A stretch of 27,393 bases of DNA from Blastocladiella britannica (GCA_025349905.2 MU624735.1:1-27393); one strand, 5' to 3'; counted from the stretch's first letter, positions 1 to 10,987 are shown. Notes: a model not told the origin generated them from the sequence alone. A program made the numbers and translations.

Positions 1-16
1 TCACTTTTTTTTCCAG

Positions 17-225
17 CAGCAGTGACGATCGCGCGGTGGTACTGGTGGCAAACAAAAAAACAGCCATTCCATCCAGCAATGGGTGGGTTTACAGCAGCGA
101 TCACATCCGCACCATTGCACTCGTTGGCGATCTTTGAGCCCTTGGCGACCATCAACAGTGCCAGCATCACAGACGTGATCCGCCTCCCAACGCAATCGCT
201 CGAGGAGACAATGGTGACAGAATGA
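17..225 (+). CDS. Possible last exon of a + strand gene cut by the window edge
   Basis: An open frame follows a good acceptor-like run (T-rich tract ending in CCAG at about 9-17) and ends in TGA at 223-225. The readable peptide contains ARWYWWQTKK and ends in LEETMVTE. I recognise no domain. Third-position GC is lower than in the firm genes of this window, so the call is weak. A second open frame (222-335, ATG to TAG, with a more coding-like codon choice) starts just before this stop in another frame. That raises the possibility of a frameshift or a different splice pattern. It could also be plain non-coding DNA. Confidence 0.25.
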
Positions 226-335
226 GCGGAGTGCCCACGCTCGCCGACACTACCGCCAACAATGTGCTCGACCCAGCAGCCGATATGATCACCGACGAGA
301 GCGACCACCCCGCAATCCATTCGTTGAGCATCTAG

Positions 336-1071
336 AATCACTCTCCTCGCCTGCTGATCTCGCATGACGTTTCGATGGCAGCATCAGGACTCTCCGAGCA
401 TACCCAACCGGTCTTGCCTCTTAAGCAAGTCGATCGCCCTTTTTCTCCCCCGTACGACCACTGGCCCCCAACCTCATTATTCATTCAAGAACCATCCTTT
501 ACTTTTACTCTTCGATCAAGTTTGAGCAGGATTAGGATGCGATCGAACGTGTGTATTTGTTAAAAGAAAAGTTTATATATGTTTTTTTGGGAATTGGAAT
601 AGGAACTGGATTCAGATTTGGCTGGATTTTGGAGCCAAATTCCGCTGGAAAAGTCTACTGGAAAAGGGGATCAAGTCCGATTCCTGAGGAAAATGGAGAA
701 AACATCCATAGGAATCATGGCAGCGTCAACGGCTTAGCCAGGCATCAATCCAGCGGAAAAAGTGGATTTTTATTGGCGGATTCTGGGTGACATTCCAGTT
801 TCCTGCAGATAGTATCTTGCTCTGTTTATCCTGAAACTTTTTGACTGTTCTCCGCCGGATTTTGTTCCAACTCTCCTCAGCCATGGAAAAAAAAAAAGTG
901 CATAGTATGCGAGTATTCGCAAACGTCTAATTTGTGAATAAATACGGATTGATCGTGTGGTAGACACTCCAGAAACCACACCCACTACATACACGCCCGC
1001 CAAAGCCTGCTTGGCGGGTTGCGAACTGATGAAAGTAAAAAGTCGAAGTAAAAGTGAAATGGGAGAGAGCA
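336..1071. other. Intergenic stretch, AT-rich in the middle
   Basis: No gene can be supported here. From about 530 to 940 the sequence is clearly poorer in G+C than the flanking coding DNA. It contains repeated GGAAAA/GGATTTT words and a 10-bp inverted pair, TTCCGCTGGA at 640-649 and TCCAGCGGAA at 749-758. The right part (1019-1071) should be 3' UTR of the minus-strand WOPR gene. Short open frames in the stretch have no recognisable content. Confidence 0.5.
996..1018. repeat. Perfect 8-bp hairpin downstream of the WOPR gene
   Basis: CCCGCCAA (996-1003) and TTGGCGGG (1011-1018) are exact reverse complements separated by 7 bases. The hairpin starts 53 bases past the minus-strand stop codon at 1072, so it may lie in the 3' UTR of that gene. 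Confidence 0.6.
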
Positions 1072-3970
1072 CTACACGGGCGGCGGGAAGTCCTTGGGCG
1101 CAGCCCAATCCATAGCCTCGTGCGCGCCACTGTCCGCTCCTCCGTCGCCCCGGTGATCCACCCCCATCCCACCAATGGAGGCAGCAGCGGCTGCCATCGG
1201 CCGCACCGGTCCGTGCGATGTCGCGAGCGGATAAAGCGGCTCAAGCGGAGTTGGCGGCGGCGGCGGGGCCATCGACGACGACGACACGATGGGTACGTAA
1301 ACGCGTGCCTGTTCCAAGCCAAGCCCGGCCGACCGGCTCGACATGATCTCTCTTGGGGCCGGTTCGCCGTTGGACGGGCACCATAGTCGCGGCAACGCCT
1401 CGGTCGACCGAGCGAACGATGGGCCAAGGGGACGCGGAGCCAAGGCGCTGCGAGCGGCAAACGACGACCAGGCCGATGCTGCCGCACCACCCGTCAACGA
1501 CGACAAGATGTGGCGTGATGACGATGGTGGCATTGACGGCGACGACAGGGGCGACGTCGTCATTGAAGTGGCGGCAGTGGTGGGCGGTTCCAGCGGCATT
1601 GCCGGGCCCATCCCGATGGAAGACGGCATGCCCATGAGCGGCGGCTGCTGTTGGTGATGCATCGTCGGCGACAGCGCCATCGGAGACGACGAGTACGACG
1701 GCGTGCGGCGCGGCGTCGGCGGCGGAAACTCGGTGGACCGCGGTGTCGGGTATGGCGCCGATGCCATCCGTGCGGTACGCGCAAGCGACACCGGTGCTGC
1801 CAGATACGCTGTCGTGGTCGCTGCGGAAGAGGAGGCGGTGTTGGGAGCCGGCATCGGGCCTGGGAACGGGTGTGGCAGTTGATGTTGATACTGTTGCTGC
1901 TGTTGCTGCTGCTGCAAGCGGAGCGGCGACCGAGGCGCACTGGTTCCGTGGACGACCGTGGGCATGCCATTGGACCAGGGGGACACCGAGGCGCGGCGGG
2001 GCGCTGGAGCCAGCTGCCAGTGCGATGGCATTGCTTGCGGCTCCGGCATCATCGGCAGATCCGACGAGCGGCGCGGCGGAACCGCACGGGCGGTGCGCGG
2101 CACATCGGGAGGGGGCATCGGTGGCGCCAGCGGAGACGAGGCCGGCGCAGAATGGTAATGCTGGTGCTGGTACTGTTGCTGCTGGTACTGGTACTGGTAC
2201 TGGGACGGGTGATGCTGAAGAAAGCTTGCAGACGTGGGGGTCGGGAGCGGTGGGGGGAATTGCATCCGACGGTCATCGCTGTAGTTACCGGCACTCGCAG
2301 CAGCAAAAGCAGAAGAAGGTCCGGCGAAAAAAGACGGGCGGAGCGGCGACGGAAAGTGAGGGGCCGACGACGACAGCTGCCGCGCTGCCTCGGGTGGCGA
2401 GATAGAGAAACTGCCCGACACGGCGGGGACACCAGAAGCGGAACCACCATACGTCCGCGCCGACGAGGCAGAGGCGGACCGTACGCGACCAGCACCGCCG
2501 CCTGCCAGGGGCATTTGCACGGGACCGCTTGCGCTCGCCGGCCACTCGGTAATGGGAGCATCCGATTGTGGGCTGTCGGCAACGGGTCCAGCCAATTTGG
2601 CGAGCACTTGCGACGAGTCCAGGTGCGGGTAGGCGTCCCAAGGGACAGAGGTCAGCCGAGCACCGCGCTGCGCGAGCCACGGGTCGTCCGAGGGAACCAG
2701 GAGCGTCCCGTCGCTGTGGCCGTTGTTGACGTCCTCTGAAATGTACTGCACCACGTGGAACACCAGGCCCGAGGTGGTGGGCACGCTGAGCGTGCGCTTG
2801 AGCAGGCCATCGGGCAGCGGCGCGTAGTTGCCACGGTGGCCGCGCCTGATGCGCAAGGTCTGGCGGCTACTTGTAGCGGTAGTTGAGGCGCCAACCGTGG
2901 GCGAGCTCGGCATGCTGGTACTGCTGTCATCACCGAGGTGCCTGGGCGCCGACATGGGCGAGGGCGGGGCCGAGGCCGGGATCATGGAAGCGGACGCGGC
3001 CAACACAGGGCTGGTGCTACCGTCGGGGGCGCTCGAGTCGTTTTCGCCGTCGTCGTCTTGTGATGCAGCGGAAGCAGAGGTGGCCGGGAACGACGCCGCG
3101 AGCTGGCGCTGGAGAGAGTAGAGCTCGCGTGCAGCCAGGCATTCCTTGTACACGAGCCAGCTGCCTTGGACGCGCGAGGGGGACCAAGCTAATGTTGTTG
3201 GGAATCAAAAAATGAAGATCAGTACAATGCAGTAAACCAAGGACCCGGAACGCCCAGTCATCAAGTCATCACACCAAAGAAGGAAGGAAAATGGCAGGCG
3301 TGGCGTGCGATGACGAAATCACCGCTTCAGAAATCTCTGAAAGGCTAAAAATGGAATCCCTTCGCGGATCTATGCTCAATGAATTGCGGCTATCCGTCCA
3401 TCCGTGCTCTAATGAGGCGATGAGGCGAATACCGCAGAAAGACCAGTACGCCCAATCCATAAGCTTTATTTTTTGCTGCAATGGGATCCGAGTCGCCGGT
3501 CCCCCAGCAATCATTTGCGCACCGCACCCGCCAGATAAAGTGTATGACGAGGAATAGAGACGTACTTTTGCCGTCGGTCCAGCGCTTCATACCCGCCTCG
3601 TGGTCCATCCACACAAAGACCGATCCGGATCGGATAGCGTTGCGATGCCGTTCGGTGAGCCGGCGAGTCACGCGCGCGAGAATCCCGCGGCGGCAGGCGT
3701 CCACGACCAAGAGCACATCGCGCATTGTTTCCAGGTGACCATGGTACTATTTTCCATTTGGTTGAAATTCCTTCCATACAGAATACAAAGGACAAGCCGT
3801 ACTGATTCGAGCGTGCCAAGAGTCGCCGGGTGACGGTCGGCAACCGCGGGGCACGGTGCCAAGGCGAATTCGGCGGGGGGCGGCATCTCTTCAGCGGGCA
3901 AACCAGCGGCGGTATGGTGGTCTCCAGAATGGGGAGTGGCCGACGACGGTGGTGGTGGTGGCGCTGGCAT
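1072..3970 (-). CDS. WOPR-domain (Gti1/Pac2/Wor1 family) transcription regulator
   Basis: Exons on the minus strand: 3970-3803, 3746-3566 and 3188-1072, giving 821 residues. The first ATG is preceded directly by an in-frame TAA. The WOPR domain is in two parts. The first half runs from YHGHLETMRDVLL (residue 57) through IRSGSVFVW and MKRWTDGK to WSPSRVQGSWLVYKE, near residue 132. The second half is around 228-290, with DGLLKRTLSV and HVVQYISED. About 100 low-complexity residues separate them. The remaining 530 residues are rich in Ser, Pro, Ala and Gln, with poly-Gln and Gln-Tyr runs, as is usual for this family. Known members (Wor1, Ryp1, Sge1, Gti1/Pac2) bind DNA and control morphological switching, sporulation or virulence in fungi. 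Both splice joins restore conserved WOPR sequence, which strongly supports the model. Intron 2 is unusually long (377 nt). Target genes cannot be told. Confidence 0.93.
1891..1915 (-). repeat. CAG/CAA tract coding for poly-Gln in the WOPR protein
   Basis: An uninterrupted run of CAG and CAA codons on the minus strand gives eight Gln in the C-terminal tail. A related Gln-Tyr-His stretch lies at about 2161-2202. The mixed codons would make it more stable than a pure CAG run. Confidence 0.85.
3189..3565 (-). other. Long intron 2 of the WOPR gene
   Basis: The donor is GTACGT after the codon for the last residue of RWTDGK, and the acceptor is CATTAG before the WSPSRV segment. Nothing from the WOPR consensus is missing between the flanking exons, so all 377 nt appear intronic. 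Open frames run through it on both strands (81-88 codons) but carry no recognisable domain. Confidence 0.8.
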
Positions 3971-4774
3971 TTATAATGGTTTGTTTGCTATTGTGGAATG
4001 CACTTGGGTGTCGTCGTGCGTCTGGGTGTGGTGGAAAGAGAGGTGTTCGCGCGTATGAATGCGATTGCTTTAACTTGCTTTAACTTAAGAAAATCAATAG
4101 CAGGATTGAGCGACCGGTGATGATGGAGCTATTTGACGCGCGCCAGTCTTCGGGACCACACACGGGCAGCCGAAAAAAAGCAAAGTTGATTGGACGACAA
4201 TTATTGCGCCCAGGACCAGCACGGCGAGTGAATATTGAAGAAAAGAGAAAGGGACAAGAAATTTTCGTTGCAAGATCAAACCAAGCCGCAGCTGAGGTAC
4301 TGAATCAATGAATTTTAACTTTAGCCGACGCACGCTCGCTTCTTTCGGTAAATCGGTGTGTGAGATGGATCTGAAAATAGTCTAACTTAGCCCAAACCTG
4401 GGGCGTCTGGGGGAAGGGAAGTCGTCTACTTTTTCACATCGCCATTGCTGCAAGTACCACCACCCTGGATTGAATGAGCGTACCGTCAAAGAAAACGGCA
4501 CGACCGCTTTTTATTATTATTGCAGTGGTAGTTTTTAACGAAATGAAATTGGATCCCTCCTCTCTGAGCCGTGCTGGCTGGCCGTCCAAGAAAACTCACT
4601 CATACCCAGCACAATTCCGCACACACACACACGCGAGCACTGCTGATTTTTGGATGGATGTTTCAACTGAAGCATTTGCAATGATCTTTGAAACCTGCCT
4701 GCCCATTTTTTCCAACATTTTTTAACGTCAAAGGCCCCAGTACGAGTATGCGAAAATGAAGGAAAGTAAATGTA
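3971..4774. promoter_or_regulatory. 804-bp spacer: upstream region of the WOPR gene and 3' flank of the PH gene
   Basis: No gene can be supported. It holds the WOPR promoter region by position, a tandem repeat of GCTTTAACTT at about 4068-4086, and a CA microsatellite (17 bases of alternating purine-pyrimidine, 4619-4635). An 83-codon + strand frame at 4474-4725 has AT-rich, non-coding-like composition and was not accepted. Confidence 0.5.
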
Positions 4775-7217
4775 TTAACGGAGCAGTGACAAGGATGACG
4801 CGAACGAGAACCGTGCCGCGTCGCTGGTCCGGCCCACGTGCGGTTGGACAATCACTGCTGCCTTTTTCTCGGGTGCCGCAGCGACAACCTTGACTCCGGC
4901 GGATGGTGCACCCATGTGGGGAGCAGCCGAGGATGACGAAGGGGAGTGGTAGTCGCGGGTGATCCCACGCGGGATCGTCATTGCTGGAGCAGCAGCAGAA
5001 ACATGGCGAGCCTGTGACAGCGCCTGGCCAATCACGTACAACCAGTTGCGGCGCTCGCGGTCCGATCCAGCGCGAAAAACCACGTCGCGGCCCTCGCGCG
5101 TCGACACCGTGAACGCGTTGGCCCACCCGTGCTGATGAGCCACTTCGTCCTCTTCTGCTCCACCGGTAGTCGTGGGTGGATTGACCACGGCTAGCAACAC
5201 AATGTCGGGCACCGTGACTGTCCAGTCAATGACGGGTGGAGCCGAGGACCCAGCAGGCGCCGCGTGCGCGCCCGTAGCGCGAGCATCGTACGCGCACACC
5301 AGCGCGTGGCCGTCAAACGACAGCACGCGGCGCATCCACTTGGCGCGCTTGGCGTCCAGCACCGTCAGCGGCGTCGAGTACACGGGCGCATGGTGTGGCG
5401 GGATTGGCGTCGCTTGGGGCATGGGCGTTGCTGGGTGCACGAGTGTCGGTGTTTGCTGTGGCAATGGAACGGTCGGCCTGGACAAGGTGGTAGAGGCATC
5501 GCGCGATGGGCGCGGCGGAGGCAGCGTCGTGGCCCGCACTCGGATTTCAGACACGTCCTCTTCGTCCATGGTCCCTGGCGACGTCACGAGCTCTCCACCC
5601 GAACCACCCGAAGCAGGTTGGATCAAACCCGGCGCAATCAATCGCGAGACCCCCGCCCGCCGCGCCGCCTCTGCCATGCCCCGCATCGGCTCCGAGTTGG
5701 CGCGCTTCGGCGGCACCACTTGCCGCACGGGCATAAATTCGCGCGCAAACGCCACCGCGCACAGGTTGGTGTCGATTGCCGGTGGGACGCCCTTTTTGCG
5801 TCGGCCCGCCAGCAGGCCCGGCGACGAGTGGCTGCGTCCGCGCATTGGAGCGCCATTGGGTGTTGCTGCTGTTGGGTGGCTACGGGGAAGAGTTTGCGAC
5901 ATTTTTGGAGGACCATTGAGTGATGGGAACGGAAGCAGCGGGACCGACGGCGACCGGTGCCGGCGCGGGCCAGGGGGCAAGTACGGCGTCAAGTCTGTGG
6001 GTCCGGCAACCGAGTGTGGTGGTGGAGGCCGCGACGTGGAGGCAGCGCCGAGTCCGCGGTCCAGCGACATGGCAGTCGACGACGACGAACGCGGCGGAAA
6101 CACGGCATTGGCTACACCATCGGCCCTAAGTGGCTGCTCTACTTGCTGAGGTCGAGTCCGGCGAGACAAGAGCGCACGGAACGCAGCCGATCGCTCCTGG
6201 CGAACAGCAGCGTCCACGGGCGGCGGCGACGCATCGGAAATGGAAATGGCGGGAGGCTGGGAAATGTCCATGTGCGCGGCATTGGCTGTGGTCCGCGAAA
6301 TGCCTAGCACTGTGCCCGGGCTGGCCACGGGCGAGTTCGAGGTCGGGTTGGCGGCGGCCACGGACGCGGCAGCGGCAGCCACTCGGGCGCGAATCTAATG
6401 TTTTTTTATGGTGAGACTACCTGGTTCTCTCGTTCAAAATGTGAGTACGTACAATGGCCAAGGACACTCGGCGCGCGGGTGCCAGCATGCCAATGGGCCG
6501 GTTGTCGTCCGAGGAGGCATTCGACACTGCGGGAGAGGCAGCCATAGATGAAGGCGATTTGGGCGAAGCCATGTCTTGCTTGGTCGCGGGCTCGGGGATA
6601 TGAACCGAGAGCGACGGCATGGCCACACGATTCTCTTGGGAATCGTACGTCCGGGGTGCGGCCGGTGGGGGCAGCGGCGGCGCCTCGACAATCACGGGCA
6701 AGGACGCGGACAACATCAGCGGGTTGACCTGCCACTCCTGATGGTTGTCATGGTCGAGCTCGTCGTCATCGTACTCGTCGTCGTCTGTGACCGTCTCGTA
6801 CCCGTCTTCATTCTCGTAGTTTGTCTTGTTAAAAGAAGCTGCGGGGTGCGGCAAAGAAGCGCCACGCCGACCCGACATGGTCTGCACTTGCTGCTGCTGC
6901 AGAACCTGCTGCTGGGACATCATGACCGATGCACGACGAGTAGCCCGCGTGGATGCCGCTGCGACCAAGAGCTGTTTGCGAGCGCGAGCGTACTGCACGC
7001 GCGCACGGTGGCGGAATCCGGGCGGGGCACGGTCAGCCGAAGAGTTGCCGGCGGCGACATTGGCCAGCGCCATCTGCATGGCGGCACGGGAGGCCGAGGC
7101 GGCCGACGACCGGCGCCGGTTTAGGGCCAGAATGTCGCCGTTGGACCCGCGGCGAAGCGCCAAGTGCTTGAGTGGGGAGGAGCGCACGGGACCGCGCGGC
7201 GGCTGGATGGGGGACAT
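4775..7217 (-). CDS. Large disordered protein with C-terminal PH domain
   Basis: Exons 7217-6453 and 6394-4775 give 794 residues. They are joined in phase 0 across a 58-nt intron with a GTACGT donor and a CATTAG acceptor. Most of the protein is low complexity (Ser, Pro, Ala, Arg), with an acidic stretch containing DDDEYDDDELDHD in exon 1 and several RRxS motifs that could be basophilic kinase sites. A pleckstrin homology domain covers about residues 596-715. It opens with AKWMRRVLSFDGHALV, has WTVTVPDIVLLAVV in the middle, and closes with the helix RERRNWLYVIGQAL carrying the invariant Trp. PH domains bind phosphoinositides or proteins at membranes, so a membrane scaffold or signalling role is plausible. 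The family is not identified. An in-frame ATG at 7400 would add 61 residues of poor quality, so 7217 was chosen. Confidence 0.82.
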
Positions 7218-7467
7218 CTCTTTGCGTGTGTTTTTGTCTAAGTAGAATGAAATAGCCTTTGGCAGACTTGAGGAAAGAGCGAATGGTCTGGCCGTCCGTT
7301 CGTGGTCGAAGTGGAGTGGGGAGCTATTTTTTTTCCTTAATTGGCAAGTCCTTGAGGAGTGGCGCTGTTCATGAAGGCGCAGGCGATTTCCCATATACAA
7401 TTTAATTTGGGAAAATACACTTCTCTTTTCAATTTCTCTGATCTCAACATCACATAAATAAAGAAAA
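7218..7467. promoter_or_regulatory. Divergent promoter region of the PH gene and CCDC39
   Basis: The 250 bp between two head-to-head starts must hold both promoters. The right edge is AT-rich (CATAAATAAAG just before the CCDC39 ATG). No conserved motif such as an X-box for RFX factors was picked out with confidence. Confidence 0.5.
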
Positions 7468-10400
7468 ATGCTGCGATTCTCGGACTACGGCGAGCTGCCG
7501 CCGTTCGCCAACGCCGCCAACAAGAAACTCGATGCCACCGTCCGCGAAAAGGAACGCCGGCTGGCCCTGCTAACCTCCGAACTCGAGGACCACCTATTGC
7601 GCAAGCAAGCGCTTGCCGATCACGCCAAGAACGTGAGGCAGCAGTTGGCGCAAACCTCCGCCCTCACCGATGCCCGTGGACGCGAGATTGAGACCGAGGA
7701 ACATTTACTGGCGGTAGCCGATCGTGAACAGGGACGCCACGCCGCCGACTTGAAACGCATGCAATCCGAGCAGCGCGATGTGGCTGAGGCGTCGGGGACC
7801 ACGCAGAATGCGATTCATCGCACCGCCGAAAAGATTGCTAAAATCAAGGCTCAGTGCAAGTCCGAGGAGCGCGAGCTCGACGACTGGATGCGCGTGCAGC
7901 AGGAAAAGGACGAGGACAACTTGATCCTGCTGAAGTACGCCAAAGAGGATGATGCCAAGTCGCGGGAACTGGCACTGCAGCTGGAAAAGTTGGTGGCGGA
8001 GGTGGATGAGAAGCGTGCTACTCTGAATCAGACGGTATGCATATCGTTTATTAACGGTTGTATGTGTAGTTGACTTGTAAAATGTACAGTTGACTGAAAC
8101 CCAAGTCTCGCAAATGGAAGTGGAGCGGATCGCGGGCGAGTTCCGGATGCTGCATGACGAGCGCACGGCTCTGCTGGCTCAGTGGGAGCAAGCGGTGCAG
8201 ACCATGCGCAAGCGCGACATGCAGATCGAAGCGACGCAGCAGCATTACGAGCAGCTCAAGGTACTTTTATCTCTCTTTATCTTATTCGACTGGTCTTGAC
8301 TGTAATGAACATGTAACAGACGGATGCAGCTGAAAAGCAAGCCAAGCTGGTGGAAAAGCAACTATTTCTCGAAAAGCAAACCCAAGTCAAGCTCGACACT
8401 GAGAAGAACATCCAATCCATGGATCGCATGGTTGGAAAGCTCAAGTGCGTCGTTTTAATTTTTTGACTCTATCCCAGGTGAATACTGAGCCCTCTTGTAC
8501 TCCACTGGTAAAAGAAACGACCAAATCGAGGCCACCAAGATGCTGGTAGGCTTCCAAGACGAGCTGGAAACACTCCGCACTCACTTGACGCGGAGTATGT
8601 TTTCCATAACATATCATATGTGACACAGTACTCACACATCTAAACAGCCTCAAACGACCTCCAGTCCAAGAAAAATGAAGTCGCATCGCTGAAATCGGAT
8701 GTTGCCGCAAAAGAAGCACTTGCCCGGTCCGAAGAAGCTCGGCTGGCATCGCTTCATGCCAAAATGAAGCTGGTGCTGGTCACCACGGGCACCAAGGAAG
8801 AAAAGGCGGCCGAGATTGCCGAGTACTTGCGCCAGGACGAAGCGCGGGCCAAGGCGCTTGACAAGCAAATCAAGACCCTCAAGGATCAGAGTATGTATTC
8901 TTGTATATCTAACAGTGTCTCATATTAACAATAATATATCAAAGACTTCCGACACAGCCAAGAGCTGTTCAAGCTCCGCCAGGACGAAAAGACGCTCCAA
9001 GCCGAGATCTTGGGTGCGGCGGCAGCGCTGCGCAACTTGGCGTCCAAGATCGCGAAACTCGACGCCGACTCGATCGGGCAACGGTCGCTGATCTACAACC
9101 AAGAGTACGCACTGCAGCAGCTGGAGCGCAAAGTGAAGCGCGCGCAGGGCGAACGTACCGACGAGGAGCAAGCGGCGCTCAATGCGCGCATCGCCGTGCT
9201 GACGGGCGAACTGGACCGGGCGGTCGAGACCCACACGGTCCTGTCGACGCAACTGAAACGCGCACAAGACGACTTGCGGCACGCCAAGCGCCGCGTCGAA
9301 GTGCTGGCCAAGGACTCTGGCCGTGTCGCCGACCACATTGACGAGCTCAACCTGTATATTTCGTCGGCGACCGCACAGCTGGCGACCAAAATTCGCGAAA
9401 AGGAAGAGGCCATGGTTGAAGGCGCCATCATGCAGCTCGAGGTGCGCAAGTTAAAGGGCCTGATGACGGCGCGCGCCGACGAGGTGCTGGCGCTCGAGAC
9501 CCGCCAGGTGGCGCTGCAGTGCGCGTTGGACGAGCGGTCGCACGAGATCGGGACCCACAAGCAGATGCTGCGGGCGCAAATCAAGCTGGCCGAGGAAGAG
9601 AGGGCAGCTGCCGCGGCCGAGTTGCGCGAGCGCACTGCCCAGGTGTCGCTGATGAAGACGCGGTACGAGATCTTGATGGCGCAGATCGCGGGCGGGGCCA
9701 ATGAGGACGATGACAACGAGGGCGGCGGTGGACTGGATCTCGGCGGCGATAGTGGTGGTGGTGCCGGCGAAAAGACGCAAGCGTACTACATTATCCGGGC
9801 AGCACAAAAGCGCGAGGCATTGCAACGCCAAGGCGATGCGCTGGACGCCAAGATCCAGCACGCGGAGCGCGAGATCAAGGCCATGGAGAACACGCTGGAG
9901 CTCATGTCGTCGCGCAACAACAAGTTCAAGTCGACGCTGGCGGCCGCGGACGTGGCTCCGCAGGATCTCGAGCACCGTGCGTACTTGCAAGCGCAGCATG
10001 ATGCCGCGGTCTCGGCGCTGCAAAAGAAACAGGCCACGGTGTCCGAGCTGCAGGTCGAGCTGCAGCAGTGCGAGCACCGGCTGGCGGCGCTGTCGGCCGA
10101 GGAGGCGCAGGAACACTCGGTGGTCGGGCACTTGCACGCGCAGTTAGCCTCGGCGGCGAAAGCCGTGGACGATGCCATGATCAAGAAGCGCCGAGCCGAG
10201 TCCATGGTGGCCAAGGCCGCGCGCGAGCTCCGAGCGTCACGCGGAGTGGCTCCTACCGAGTTGGTGGACGAGGAGACTGATATTCGTGCTCGCGATGCTC
10301 GCGATGCCGCTAACTTGGTCCTGTACAAGTGCGACGAGGTACTGGAGCGGCACACGACGCAGGGCGGCGATGTTGGCCCTGCCGACCGCATGCGCGAACT

Positions 10401-10965
10401 CCTCGAGTCGCTGGGCATTGCCCCACCGTCACGGCCGGCCACACGGCTCAGCAATGTCGGGACCCCGGGTGCTTCTCGCGCGTCATCGCGTGCTGCCTCC
10501 CGAGTTCGTGGGGTTGGCGGCGGTGGGACCACTCCCATTGCTCCCTCCTCGTCCTTGCATGGAGCTGCTGCCGCCGCCCTGATGATGGCCCGTCGTGGTG
10601 GCGGTGGTGGTGGCGGTAGTAGTAATGGTGGCTCCTCGCCCGTGCGCGCAACACCCGTGTTCTTGGGCCTTGGAGCTGGTGGTTCTCCATCACCAGTCGC
10701 TGGTCGCCGTGGGTCTCCAACCGTGATCCCACCCAAGCGGTCTTCGAGTGTTCGCGCCTCGGCCGCCACTGCCGGCATGCAAGTCTCTGGTGCGCTTCCA
10801 GCACTTCCAGGCAAAGGAGCCACCGTGTCGGGTCGATCAACACCCAACGGCGGCGCGGGGAGTCCCTCTTCGATCATACTTGCCGCTTCGGGCGTTCCAC
10901 GCGGTGGAGGATCGCGGATTGGATCGGCCGGTACCAGTCGAGCCAGCTCTCGAGCGGGTCGGTAG
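7468..10965 (+). CDS. CCDC39: Coiled-coil protein CCDC39 / FAP59, axonemal 96-nm ruler subunit
   Basis: Exons 7468-8034, 8090-8260, 8320-8444, 8515-8594, 8648-8890 and 8945-10965 give 1068 residues. Nearly all of residues 15-880 is predicted coiled coil. Family landmarks follow the order of animal CCDC39: the early TESEEHF-like segment (here ETEEHLLAVADREQGR), QWEQAVQTMRKRD, the ELETLRTHLTRTSNDLQ join, ELNLYISSA, TRYEILMAQI, then EKTQAYYIIRAAQKRE and GDALDAKI. CCDC39 pairs with CCDC40 to set the 96-nm repeat of motile cilia and to dock inner dynein arms and the nexin-dynein regulatory complex. The tail after residue 880 is Ser/Arg/Gly-rich, like the Ser-rich tail of animal proteins but longer. 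Introns are 53-70 nt. Its presence implies a motile flagellum. Confidence 0.96.
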
Positions 10966-10987
10966 ACTCGTGTTCTCGTTTTCGTCA

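Noticed and set aside
1651..2739. Long + strand frame of 362 codons opposite the WOPR tail
   Set aside because: It is an Arg-rich shadow of a GC-rich, Gln/Pro/Ser-coding minus-strand exon that is fixed by the WOPR domain.
4474..4725. 83-codon + strand frame in the spacer
   Set aside because: Low third-position GC, a microsatellite inside, no domain and no splice partners.
5172..6149. + strand frame of 325 codons opposite the PH-domain gene
   Set aside because: The minus strand gives a PH domain and a clean splice join. The antisense reading has no domain and a shadow-like composition.
7218..7400. Upstream in-frame ATG extending the PH gene by 61 residues
   Set aside because: The added peptide is low quality and would leave only 67 bp to the divergent CCDC39 start. 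The ATG at 7217 fits better.
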